Shown here in pieces: positions 1 through 7,568 of a DNA stretch of 30,438 bases. Below the pieces are notes generated by a model. It had not been told where the DNA came from and made no database searches. It saw only the letters and a program-made list of their open reading frames with translations. The translations under genes and the position numbers were made by a program. The DNA is taken from the IMG/VR virus record IMGVR_UViG_3300025736_000116, positions 1-30,438 of that record. The stretch is one strand, 5' to 3'. The stretch comes from a virus. Every line of letters begins with the position of its first letter. Position 1 is the first letter of the stretch.

Positions 1-1
1 C

Positions 2-181
2 ATGGAATGGACACCACACGAAGCTCCTCCTGAGGATGTTGCAAAGAGGCGCCTTGTGAGAATATCTGAACGTATTTCACACCTAAAATCAGATGCTGGA
101 AACCTTGCTGATAATTTGGGATTTTTGAGAAATGCAGTACAGAACAATTCTCCAGTACCCGAAACCGCAAGAGAAAAGTGA
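2..181 (+). CDS. Small hypothetical protein, possibly 5'-truncated by the window edge
   Basis: An open frame of 59 codons runs from an ATG at base 2 to TGA at 179-181 and ends 9 bases before the ParB-N/methyltransferase gene. The product begins MEWTPHEAPPEDVAKRR and is charged and probably helical (LVRISERISHLKSDAGNLAD). The ATG may be internal to a longer gene that starts outside the window, because only one base lies upstream of it. I do not recognise a family. Its close spacing to the next gene suggests cotranscription. Coding status rests on the clean frame and tight packing. Confidence 0.55.
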   Translation: MEWTPHEAPPEDVAKRRLVRISERISHLKSDAGNLADNLGFLRNAVQNNSPVPETAREK

Positions 182-190
182 GCTGGAAAC

Positions 191-1501
191 ATGGGAGGCA
201 AGAACCCGAGCACCGGAAAGAAAAAGGAAATCCATATTGCTGTTAAAGGAACGAAGCTCAAGAAAATAGAAGAATTCAAGGAATTCCAGGGGAACCTAAA
301 AACCCTCAGGGAATCCGAGAAAACAAAGCTCAAGAACAGCATACTTGAAAACGGGTTCAATGCACCTTTATTTACGTGGCTCGGGCACAATTTTATTCTT
401 GATGGACACCAGAGATTGATTGCAGTAAAAGAACTCCTGGAAGAAGGGCATACCCTGAAGAACAAAGCTCTCCCTTACATTGAAATAGAAGCAGAAACCA
501 GAGAACAAGCAGCAGGAATGGTGCTTACTTACAACTCCCAGTATGGGCACATGAAGGAATCGGGCTTATTGGAATTCGTTGAGGAGTTTAACCTGAACAT
601 AGGGGAGCTCAAGGAAATAACAAACCTTGAATTGGACCTGAGCAGAATAGACTTTGATATGAAGAAAGAAGAATTCATGGCAGAATCCGGAAGCCTCAAA
701 CGGGATTTTGTGGCCCCACCGTTCAGCGTACTTGATACCAAGCAAGGGGATTGGAAACTCAGAAAGCAGAAATGGATGGAATGGCTGCCCGAATTAGAAG
801 AAACCCGGGAAGAAACACTTAGCAAGGAATCGGAAAACTCCAGGTTCACGGGAACAACAAGCGTATTCGATCCAGCGCTTGCAGAAGTTATGTACACCTG
901 GTTTGCTCCAAAAGAAGGGCACGTACTCGATACCTATATGGGGGAATGCACCAAAGCCCTTGTGGCCGCAAGCCTCGAGCTCGAATACACAGGCATTGAA
1001 ATACGCAAAGAACAATTCGAAGAAAACAACAAGCACATAAAGAACTACTCATTGGAGCACAAAGCACGCTGTTTACTTGGAGATGCAAAGAACGTAACGA
1101 AGCTCTGCAAAGGAATGGAATTCGACTTTGCATTTACCTCTCCACCCTATTATGACCTTGAAGTGTACAGCAAAGAAGAAGGCGATATAAGCGCCAAGCA
1201 AACTTACATAGAATTCCTCCAGGAATACTTTGAAGCAATTGATGGAATGTGCAGCTTGTTGAAACCCAAATCCTTTGCAGCAATAAAGGTGAGCGAAATA
1301 AGGAACAAGAAAACAGGCATTTACAGAAACTTCGTTGCTGACACAATAGCCGGATTCCAGAAAGCAGGAATGCAATACTGGAATGAAATAATCCTTGTAA
1401 ACGCAATAGGTTCCTTGCCCCTCAGGGTAAGAAGATCCTTTGAAAAATCAAAGAAGGTTGGAAGAACCCACCAAAATATACTGGTGTTCAGGAAGCCGTG
1501 A
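191..1501 (+). CDS. ParB-N domain fused to DNA methyltransferase (phage type)
   Basis: 436 residues. The N-terminal third (about 20-115) is a ParB/Srx-like domain with the signature DGHQR at 71-75. A linker motif at about 173-195 (VAPPFSVLDTKQGDWKLRKQ) is typical of phage ParB-methylase proteins. The C-terminal part is a Rossmann DNA methyltransferase: SAM-binding motif I LDTYMG (246-251) precedes the catalytic TSPPYYD (316-322), followed by the conserved IGSLPLRVRR and GRTHQNILVF blocks. SPPY-type motifs are used by N4-cytosine or N6-adenine methylases, so the target base is not settled. It likely modifies viral DNA, protecting it from host restriction or marking sites. It lies at the head of the packaging module, four bases before the next gene. 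Confidence 0.9.
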   Translation: MGGKNPSTGKKKEIHIAVKGTKLKKIEEFKEFQGNLKTLRESEKTKLKNSILENGFNAPLFTWLGHNFILDGHQRLIAVKELLEEGHTLKNKALPYIEIEAETREQAAGMVLTYNSQYGHMKESGLLEFVEEFNLNIGELKEITNLELDLSRIDFDMKKEEFMAESGSLKRDFVAPPFSVLDTKQGDWKLRKQKWMEWLPELEETREETLSKESENSRFTGTTSVFDPALAEVMYTWFAPKEGHVLDTYMGECTKALVAASLELEYTGIEIRKEQFEENNKHIKNYSLEHKARCLLGDAKNVTKLCKGMEFDFAFTSPPYYDLEVYSKEEGDISAKQTYIEFLQEYFEAIDGMCSLLKPKSFAAIKVSEIRNKKTGIYRNFVADTIAGFQKAGMQYWNEIILVNAIGSLPLRVRRSFEKSKKVGRTHQNILVFRKP

Positions 1502-1505
1502 TGAA

Positions 1506-2057
1506 ATGGAAAAGCTATACATAAACCACAAGAAGATTCGGGCTCAGGTAATCAAAGAGCACCTTGGAGAAAGAAAAGCATTTTGCTTCTCATGCGGGAA
1601 TGCAACCAGGGAATTGAAAATAGCCGGAGTAAACGTTATTCCTATAAGCCCCAAGGATGAACTCAATGCAACAACATACATTCACCCTAACAGAGCATTG
1701 AAACTCTTTGAATGCTTTAATGCAACCAGTGGATGCCTCCCCATGTTCCTTGTGAAAGAAATGGCTCGGGAGATACGCATTAAAATACCCAAGGAGATAC
1801 GGGAGAAACCTTGGAAGATATATGTACCAACTGGAAGCGGTGAACTGCTCTTGACTCTCATGTACGTATTCCCAGCAAGCGTACTTAGACCATTTACAAC
1901 TACGTATCCTCCATTGAACTTCGAAAAGTTTTCTCCATTGTATGATTTCATCACAACCAATTTCGTGGTTGAACACTGGGGGGATCTTGACATAAAACAA
2001 GCATTTGAGAAGGTGAAGGACGAATCCGGGTACTTTATTTATACGGAGGGGATCTAA
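1506..2057 (+). CDS. Hypothetical protein with a Cys pair, next to the methylase
   Basis: 183 residues from the ATG at 1506. The frame is open upstream to 1440, but the 1506 start lies 5 bases after the methylase stop and fits the gene packing. Visible features are a CFSCGN Cys pair near the N-terminus, a YVPTGSGELLL segment near the middle and an aromatic C-terminus. The PTGSGE stretch could be a phosphate-binding loop, but it is not a Walker A motif. I do not recognise the family. It shares one base with the next gene, TAATG, indicating translational coupling. The position between a DNA methylase and a small terminase suggests a DNA-metabolism role, which is inference only. Confidence 0.75.
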   Translation: MEKLYINHKKIRAQVIKEHLGERKAFCFSCGNATRELKIAGVNVIPISPKDELNATTYIHPNRALKLFECFNATSGCLPMFLVKEMAREIRIKIPKEIREKPWKIYVPTGSGELLLTLMYVFPASVLRPFTTTYPPLNFEKFSPLYDFITTNFVVEHWGDLDIKQAFEKVKDESGYFIYTEGI

Positions 2058-2611
2058 TGCCAAAGAAGAAACCCGTTCGGAAGAAGAAACCCGTTAAAGT
2101 AGAATGTGGACCATTCAGACCCACAGTAAGAGATGACCTAAAGGGGCTTACAAAAGAAGAGCGCCACCAGTTTGATGAGCAGGTTGCGGGCCTGAGAATG
2201 GTGCAAGGAACCTCGTTCAAAGCTATTGCAGACCAGCTTGGGTGCAGCAAATCAACAGCCCATGCAGCATATGTAAGATACATGCAGGAATACCGTAACC
2301 TCAATTACAAGAACGCAGTAACCCTCATGGGAGAATACCACGCAAGATTAGCTTTTGCTTGGAGGCATCATTTAGCCAAGTATGCTAAAACACAACCCAA
2401 AGGAAAACAAGAACCCGGGGACGTAAGCCTACTCAAAACTGCAATGGATATCCAAAACTCTGGATTCGACAGATTGCAAAGCGCAGGGTTTTTGCCCAAG
2501 ATAAAAGAGAGGTTTGAACACAGCACAGATGAAGAAATGAAGCTCTGGTATTCCCAGTTCTTTACTCCTGCAAAGAAGATGAAAACGAAGAAGAAGGTGA
2601 AGAAAAAATGA
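2057..2611 (+). CDS. Small terminase subunit candidate (HTH protein)
   Basis: 184 residues. The first 16 are Lys/Arg-rich. A helix-turn-helix is visible at about 50-75 (TSFKAIADQLGCSKSTAHAA), and the C-terminus ends in another Lys run (KKMKTKKKVKKK). This arrangement, followed within about 1 kb by the large terminase, is typical of small terminase subunits, which bind packaging sites and regulate the motor. The start is supported by GGAGGG at 2045-2050 and a one-base overlap with the preceding stop. It overlaps the next gene by ATGA. A transcription regulator is the main alternative, since HTH domains are not specific and the subunit family diverges fast. Confidence 0.6.
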   Translation: MPKKKPVRKKKPVKVECGPFRPTVRDDLKGLTKEERHQFDEQVAGLRMVQGTSFKAIADQLGCSKSTAHAAYVRYMQEYRNLNYKNAVTLMGEYHARLAFAWRHHLAKYAKTQPKGKQEPGDVSLLKTAMDIQNSGFDRLQSAGFLPKIKERFEHSTDEEMKLWYSQFFTPAKKMKTKKKVKKK

Positions 2612-2826
2612 GCGAATTTGAAAAACCGAGTGTGAAGACGTTTGAGGCAAGTTCTGCAAGAGAACTGGATGCAAAAATAAACGAATGGTTTGAACAGATG
2701 AACAAGCATTCAACCATGAAGGTATTTACCACGAAGCTTGCAGTAATGAGAGCCTTCCCATGTATGTGGAAAAAGGAATATGTTTGCACGCTGTTTTACA
2801 GAAGGTTCAGGAGGGATCACAGATGA
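2608..2826 (+). CDS. Small protein, Cse60/DUF2758-like pattern
   Basis: 72 residues, starting at ATGA that overlaps the preceding stop. The pattern 'VKTFEASSARELDAKINEWFEQ' split over a beta-strand and a helix, followed by KVFTTKLAV and YVCTLFYRR strands, resembles small phage proteins of the Cse60/DUF2758 type, a beta-alpha-beta-beta fold of unknown function. That match is by eye only. The C-terminus is basic (RRFRRDHR). It overlaps the following gene by four bases, as part of the same operon. Confidence 0.55.
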   Translation: MSEFEKPSVKTFEASSARELDAKINEWFEQMNKHSTMKVFTTKLAVMRAFPCMWKKEYVCTLFYRRFRRDHR

Positions 2827-3053
2827 GAATGGTGGAGATTACTTGGGATGATGCGTACAGCTCTTCAGATTGGCATACTCTCGAACAAGCAAAGAAACTG
2901 TTGGACAGGCCTAATGTAATAAAGAGCATAGGGTATCTCATGGCTGAAAACAAGAATAGGGTTGTGCTTGTGGGTTCGGACGGAGGAGATATATTCGGGG
3001 AAGTCCAGGTAATTCACAAAGCTGCCATTATAGAACGGAGGACGTTGAAATGA
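2823..3053 (+). CDS. Small hypothetical phage-type protein
   Basis: 76 residues from the ATG at 2823, which overlaps the previous stop (ATGA) and has GGAGGG a few bases upstream. An in-frame ATG at 2760 would overlap the previous gene much more and lacks such a site. The pattern (EITWDDAYSSSDWHTLEQA, then SIGYLMAENKNRVVLV, then VQVIHKAAIIERRTL) recalls a small widespread phage protein family. Its members have a D-x-W start, a VGYL strand and a closing KxxI strand; their function is unknown. It overlaps the next gene by ATGA. Confidence 0.65.
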   Translation: MRMVEITWDDAYSSSDWHTLEQAKKLLDRPNVIKSIGYLMAENKNRVVLVGSDGGDIFGEVQVIHKAAIIERRTLK

Positions 3054-3595
3054 GCGGAAGAATCAAGTACATAGATTTGAGCGCTCCGCAGCTCACAGGG
3101 CTTCTTAGAGGAGAGTTCAGGCTTGGGTTCGGCACACATAAGAACCTCCCTAAAGATGCGCTTATTGTGGGCCTTGAGAGGTTGATTACTGGAGATGGAA
3201 GAATCATTCCCTTGAACGGTTTTAGGCTCCACGTGCACAGCGAGAAGTTTCCTGAGGTTGGGCCAAGTGGGCAAATACCTCGGTTGCGTTTAAGCATAGT
3301 GAAATGCCAGGGCTGCAAAGTAGTAGCGCATGAGCGTTTGAAACAGGAAAGGGAGAATACACAAATTGTAACAAAAGAAACTCTTAGTCGTGGTGTGCAG
3401 GGTGCAGCCTCCCAGAAAAATGGTAAGGATTGTAAGCAGGTGGTGGAAGATGAACCGAATGCAAGCGAATTCCCTGAGCGGGCAGATAGCAATACTCCTG
3501 TTGGTACGGGAGAGGATGATTCAGAAGGCAAGGAACTTAAAGCTCCTCCAAGAGATGCGGATGAAAAGGATGAGCACAGCACAAAAGAGGCGTGA
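3050..3595 (+). CDS. Hypothetical protein with disordered acidic C-terminus
   Basis: 181 residues beginning with ATGA overlap. Residues 1-85 look folded, rich in beta-strand and Gly (IKYIDLSAPQLTG, RLSIVKCQGC). Residues 90-181 are low-complexity, charged and probably disordered (EDEPNASEFPERADSNTPVG and DDSEGKELKAPP patterns). A KCQGCK Cys pair lies at about 84-89. I do not recognise a family. It sits directly upstream of a tiny ORF and the large terminase, so it is expressed with the packaging genes. Confidence 0.7.
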   Translation: MSGRIKYIDLSAPQLTGLLRGEFRLGFGTHKNLPKDALIVGLERLITGDGRIIPLNGFRLHVHSEKFPEVGPSGQIPRLRLSIVKCQGCKVVAHERLKQERENTQIVTKETLSRGVQGAASQKNGKDCKQVVEDEPNASEFPERADSNTPVGTGEDDSEGKELKAPPRDADEKDEHSTKEA

Positions 3596-3597
3596 AG

Positions 3598-3696
3598 ATG
3601 GGCAAAACTGTTGATATGAAAACCGGAGAACTCATTAAAGAGGGGAAGAAAAAACCGGAGAAGAAGCCTGAAGAGAAGGATGGGAGTGTTCGATAA
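3598..3696 (+). CDS. Very small basic protein overlapping the large terminase start
   Basis: A 32-codon frame starts with ATG three bases after the preceding stop and ends inside the first codons of the large terminase, a 17-base overlap. The product, starting MGKTVDMKTGELIKEGKKKP, is Lys/Glu-rich and probably disordered. It could be a real coupling peptide or only a translational leader that feeds ribosomes to the terminase start. Evidence is weak because short Lys/Glu frames arise easily in this base composition. Confidence 0.4.
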   Translation: MGKTVDMKTGELIKEGKKKPEKKPEEKDGSVR

Positions 3697-4930
3697 ACTC
3701 AAGTTCTTTGAAACCATAGGCTATACTCCCCACCAAGGACAGCTGAAGCTCCATACAAGCAAAGCAAGATTTAGAATACTGGCTTGCGGAGCTCGCTGGG
3801 GAAAATCAACTGCTGCTATGTATGAAGCAATGGCTGCAATGGTAAAACCTGATTCTATGGGCTGGGTTGTGGGTTGTACCTATGATATGGCTGACATTAT
3901 CTTTGGGCCGCTTATTAGGGAATGGCTCACCATACGCCCGGACTTTGTTGAAAGCTATTCCTTCTCAAAGCGATACATAATGCTCAAGAACGGAGCTCAA
4001 GCCTGGGCAAGAAGCGCAGAAAAACCAGTTTCACTTCTTGGAAGAGGGTTGGATTGGGAAGTAGTTGATGAGCCCGGAAACATGAAGGAAATTGTTTGGC
4101 AAGAATACCTGCAATCAAGATTAATGGAAAGAAAAGGCTGGGCTATGTTTACCTCCACACCCAAGGGAAAAGGCTGGTATTGGCATTTGTTCAAGAAGGG
4201 CCAGAAGAAAAACGAAAGCATGTATGATTCAGATTACCATTCACAAGAAGGACCCTCCTGGCAAAACCCCATTGTGGACAAAGAGTTTGTGATTAGGAGC
4301 AAAAAGAATTACACGGAAAGGTATTGGAGGCAGGAGGTACTTGGGGAATTCCTGGACGATTCCGGAACAGTGTTCAAGCACGTAAGAAGATATGCAACCG
4401 GCAGCCTTGCGGAACCCATTGAAGGAATGGGATACTCAATTGGAGTGGACCTTGGAAAGAGCCAGGATTGGACAGTAATAACCGTAATGAATCCTGATGG
4501 GTGTGTGGTGTATTGGGAAAGAATTGCGCAAGGAACAAACTGGGACGTGCAGCGCATGAGGGTGGCAGAAGCCAGCAAGAAATACAACAATGCAACTTGC
4601 TATGTGGACAGCTCAGGCCTGGGAGATCCGGTTGTAGATGAAATGATGGCGGTGGGTGTTCCTGTGTACCCTGTGAAAACCGCGCAGGAAAAACCAATGC
4701 TGGTTGAAGCACTTGTAATCGCAATGGAGAACGGAAAGATTTGTTATCCTGATTTGCCTATACTCATAAACGAGCTCGAGATCTTCGAACATGGAAAAAC
4801 CGGAATAGCAAAAAGGGATACTTACAACGCCCCAGAAGGTTTCCATGATGATGCGGTAATTAGCCTTGCGCTTGCATGGAGAGGGCACGGTTCCGTCGAG
4901 GGTTGGGCTATCCCAACAAAAGGTTTATAA
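3680..4930 (+). CDS. terL: Terminase large subunit (packaging ATPase/nuclease)
   Basis: 416 residues with all expected motifs in order. Walker A is CGARWGKST (36-44), Walker B WEVVDEP (126-132) and the coupling motif STPKG (159-163). The RNase H-like nuclease domain begins at YSIGVDLGKSQDW (Asp257), continues with CYVDSSG (Asp310) and ends with FHDDA (389-391). The length matches compact large terminases. The enzyme pumps viral DNA into the procapsid and cuts it at the portal. The frame ends KGL-stop, and the TTTATAAG that could act as the portal promoter overlaps this stop. Confidence 0.95.
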   Translation: MGVFDKLKFFETIGYTPHQGQLKLHTSKARFRILACGARWGKSTAAMYEAMAAMVKPDSMGWVVGCTYDMADIIFGPLIREWLTIRPDFVESYSFSKRYIMLKNGAQAWARSAEKPVSLLGRGLDWEVVDEPGNMKEIVWQEYLQSRLMERKGWAMFTSTPKGKGWYWHLFKKGQKKNESMYDSDYHSQEGPSWQNPIVDKEFVIRSKKNYTERYWRQEVLGEFLDDSGTVFKHVRRYATGSLAEPIEGMGYSIGVDLGKSQDWTVITVMNPDGCVVYWERIAQGTNWDVQRMRVAEASKKYNNATCYVDSSGLGDPVVDEMMAVGVPVYPVKTAQEKPMLVEALVIAMENGKICYPDLPILINELEIFEHGKTGIAKRDTYNAPEGFHDDAVISLALAWRGHGSVEGWAIPTKGL

Positions 4931-4931
4931 G
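4924..4931 (+). promoter_or_regulatory. Possible archaeal TATA box before the portal gene
   Basis: TTTATAAG at 4924-4931 is preceded by purine-rich AAAAGG, which could serve as a BRE. Its centre is about 32 bases before the portal ATG at 4960, so transcription would begin around 4953 with a very short leader. It overlaps the last codons and stop of the terminase gene, so coincidence is possible. The 29-base gap before the portal ATG is one of the few breaks in the packed module. Confidence 0.4.
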
Positions 4932-4959
4932 TTCAAGTGAGATATGTGCGTGTGGGCCT

Positions 4960-7083
4960 ATGGTAAGCATCTTTGGTTTTGAAATAACCCGTGGCAAGGA
5001 AAGCAACGTTGAAGCATTAGGGAAAGACAGGCCAGCAAGAGGGTATGGAACTTCAGATTACTTGAATTTTGAAACGCAGTTTGACAACATCTACTTAGGG
5101 GAGCTCTACGATTATGCGTTTTACAGCGACACATACCGCACAATAATTGAAACCCTGGAAAGAGAGCTTTTCAGAAACGAAATAGAAATTGAATCCAATT
5201 TCGTTTCGAAGTGCACAAACCCCAAATGTGAAAAGGAATTCAAAGAGGAAATGGAAAAATGCGATAAATGCAACGCAGTAACCAGGGAGCCTTCTGAAGA
5301 ACAGAAGCAACTCCTTGAGGGATTCGAGAACTGTGCAAACCTCAACAAACAAACCTTTGAAGAAATACTGGGCTCTATTGAACCCGACCTGGACATAGTG
5401 AATAACGGTTACTTGCTTGCCCTGAAGGAGTATGGCTATGATGATAAAGGGTACATTATCCAAGCCAACGTGAAAGAATTTGTTAGGGGAGATCCACTGT
5501 TTTTGCGAAAGATAATCAGCAGAAAAGGAGTACCTGGAATTGATTTTCATACTGGTAAGCCAGTGATGGTTTGCCCGATTCACAGAACCAAACGCCAAAG
5601 TGGAGAATGGTGTTCAGAGCCCTATTGCAACAAGCACCTTTATCCGGCGCATTACTACACATGGAGCGATTCAGAAATTTATTATATTGCAGGGGAAGTA
5701 TGCCACCAAGTGAAATTCGGCAAAACTGTATTCTATGGATTCCCCATGGCCCTTACGGTAATAAACAAAGTGAGAACGCTTATTGCAATGGACTTATATG
5801 TGCTCCAATATTACACTGGCAAGAAATCTCCGAAAGGATTGCTTGCAGTGTTTACGGCTAATACGAAAAGCGCAATGGCTGCATGGGAAAAGTTCTTGCA
5901 GAAAACCAAAGAAGATCCGCACTCGGTTTACCCGCTTTTTGTTCCTCCTTCATCTGCAAAAGAAACAGGCGACCCAGCAAAATACATTGACTTTGCGCGC
6001 TCCCTGGAAGAAATGCAGTACATGGAAGCACGCACTGAAATGACAAATAAAATCGGAGCTCCGTTCGGTGTTTCCCCAATATTCCAAAATGACCTAAGCA
6101 CAAGCGGAGGCTTGAATAACGAAGGATTGGAAATAACCATAACCAACCGAAGCATGGAATCAGCACAGAAACCCCACAATGCTTTCCTGAATTTCATGCG
6201 GGAACAATTGGATGTTACTGATTGGACACAAAAGCTTGGGCAGCCTGAAGAACGAGATGAAATGGCAGACTTGCAGCTTGAACAACAGAGAATATTAAAT
6301 GCTCAAGGCATGGCGCTAATTGGATATGATGCTAAAATGAATGCCGAGGGTGAGTTCGATTACGAAAAGAGCAGCTCACCTCCCACCCACACAGGCTCTG
6401 TACCGGACGTTCCTGGGGTGGACGAGCCTTTGGCTCCCGCAGGTTCACCCCAGCCCCTCGGCAAAACAGATAAAAAAAAAGAGGAACTATTGATTAAGGG
6501 CATGATGGCCGCAATGGCTGGGCTTCCTGGTGGATTCAGGAACATGGGCAAAGCCTATGACATGAAGAAAAGTGCAAAGAAACCCCCAGTATTCCAGCCT
6601 AAAATGGACGACCTAAAGAAAATTGAGGAAATGATTTATGGCAAGGCTTTCAACAAGCTCAACAAAATAGAATCGGACCAAGTAAGAAGCGTGCTAATTC
6701 AGAACATTGCAAACCGTGGAGATTGGAATTCTGCAAAAAGAGAAATTGCGAAAGTAGCTCCGCAGCTTTCCCCAGAAGAAATAACCCGGATAGTGAGCAA
6801 CGAAGAAAACGCAATACGAAACTCTTTGCTTGAAGGAGCGTTTAAGGTTAATGATCCGGAAGCCAAGAACCTGTACAAATGGTTGGGGCCAAGTTTCCAG
6901 CCTGGAAGAAGCACTGAAGTATGCCAGAGAATAAAACTGCGCACTGTTAAGGGAGTACCAATGGCTGAGTTGAAAAAGATAGTGAAGGAAGAAGCCATTA
7001 GGGCATACCCAAACAAGCACATGCCAAGGGAATGGCAGCCTCACTTTGGTTGCCGGCATTCCATGGTTAGGGTGTTTAACTAA
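4960..7083 (+). CDS. Portal protein fused to a MuF-like head domain, with two zinc-like clusters
   Basis: 707 residues from the ATG at 4960 (MVSIFGFEI). An upstream in-frame ATG at 4876 would overlap the terminase by 55 bases and is less likely. The portal part contains long helices, the LRKIISRKGVPGIDFH segment and a NKIGAPFGVSPIF stretch followed by an N-rich SGGLNNEGLE, typical of phage portals. Unusual insertions are Cys85/90/101/104 (CTNPKC...CDKC) and a second cluster CPIH...C...C...H (205-226). After a Pro-rich linker (about 470-500), residues about 560-707 match a MuF-type domain: TRIVSNEENAIRNS, KWLGPS, VCQRI, and the closing HFGCRH. The portal forms the dodecameric DNA gate at the head vertex; MuF domains are usually separate minor head proteins. 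It overlaps the next gene by one base (TAATG). Confidence 0.88.
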   Translation: MVSIFGFEITRGKESNVEALGKDRPARGYGTSDYLNFETQFDNIYLGELYDYAFYSDTYRTIIETLERELFRNEIEIESNFVSKCTNPKCEKEFKEEMEKCDKCNAVTREPSEEQKQLLEGFENCANLNKQTFEEILGSIEPDLDIVNNGYLLALKEYGYDDKGYIIQANVKEFVRGDPLFLRKIISRKGVPGIDFHTGKPVMVCPIHRTKRQSGEWCSEPYCNKHLYPAHYYTWSDSEIYYIAGEVCHQVKFGKTVFYGFPMALTVINKVRTLIAMDLYVLQYYTGKKSPKGLLAVFTANTKSAMAAWEKFLQKTKEDPHSVYPLFVPPSSAKETGDPAKYIDFARSLEEMQYMEARTEMTNKIGAPFGVSPIFQNDLSTSGGLNNEGLEITITNRSMESAQKPHNAFLNFMREQLDVTDWTQKLGQPEERDEMADLQLEQQRILNAQGMALIGYDAKMNAEGEFDYEKSSSPPTHTGSVPDVPGVDEPLAPAGSPQPLGKTDKKKEELLIKGMMAAMAGLPGGFRNMGKAYDMKKSAKKPPVFQPKMDDLKKIEEMIYGKAFNKLNKIESDQVRSVLIQNIANRGDWNSAKREIAKVAPQLSPEEITRIVSNEENAIRNSLLEGAFKVNDPEAKNLYKWLGPSFQPGRSTEVCQRIKLRTVKGVPMAELKKIVKEEAIRAYPNKHMPREWQPHFGCRHSMVRVFN

Positions 7084-7523
7084 TGGGGCAGCTCAACACG
7101 GAAATAAGCTCTCAGAATAAGCACAAATTACAAGAAGCCCTGGAAAAAGAAGTGGATGAATTAATGAACGAAATAATTGATTACATTTTCAGCGAGGCCC
7201 GTGAAAACATTGTGCGAAACGATACGATTGGAGTCACCAATAACCTCTTTAGAAAAGTAACCCTTGATAAAACCAGAAAGCTCGAGAAAACCCTTACGTT
7301 CGAAGCCCCGTATGCGGATTTCATTGAATACGGAACCGACCCGCACTATGTGAATTACAAACACCTGATTGAGTGGGCGAAGAAAAAAGCGGGTTTAAAT
7401 GACCAGGATGCAAAGAGAATGGCATATTTCGTAAGCAAAAAGATAAAGGAAAATGGGATGAAAGCAAAACCCTTTTTGCGCCCCGCAATGGCAAAAGCAA
7501 AGAAAAAATACGGTTCGCTCTGA
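7083..7523 (+). CDS. HK97-gp10-like head-tail/neck protein
   Basis: 146 residues, starting one base inside the preceding stop. A helical N-terminus (EEVDELMNEIIDYIF pattern) is followed by the family hallmark APYADFIEYGTDPHYV and then LIEWAKKKAG, ending with KPFLRPAMAKAKKK. YA-x-(F/Y)-(I/V)-E-x-GT-x-x-H is the signature of the HK97 gp10 family, involved in joining head and tail. Position after the portal and before the protease is unusual but known where MuF and gp10 proteins cluster. A 45-base gap with a TATA-like element follows. Confidence 0.8.
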   Translation: MGQLNTEISSQNKHKLQEALEKEVDELMNEIIDYIFSEARENIVRNDTIGVTNNLFRKVTLDKTRKLEKTLTFEAPYADFIEYGTDPHYVNYKHLIEWAKKKAGLNDQDAKRMAYFVSKKIKENGMKAKPFLRPAMAKAKKKYGSL

Positions 7524-7539
7524 AGGAGCAACTGTCAGG

Positions 7540-7548
7540 TTTTTAAAG
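7540..7548 (+). promoter_or_regulatory. Probable TATA box for the protease-scaffold gene
   Basis: TTTTTAAAG lies in the short gap after the gp10-like gene. Its centre is about 25 bases before the GTG start at 7569, the spacing expected for a nearly leaderless archaeal transcript. No clear Shine-Dalgarno sequence precedes the GTG, consistent with leaderless translation. It would give separate control of protease, scaffold and capsid genes. Confidence 0.5.
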
Positions 7549-7568
7549 TTTCCACTTGATAGAGGGTT

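Noticed and set aside
368-1406. Several open frames on the minus strand opposite the methyltransferase gene
   Set aside because: They lie opposite a gene with clear motifs, lack ribosome sites and encode products without protein-like patterns. The same applies to the other minus-strand frames along the window.
3390-3614. 74-codon plus-strand frame overlapping the acidic-tailed protein gene
   Set aside because: It is an alternative frame of a low-complexity region with no ribosome site; the 3050-3595 frame connects by ATGA to its upstream neighbour.
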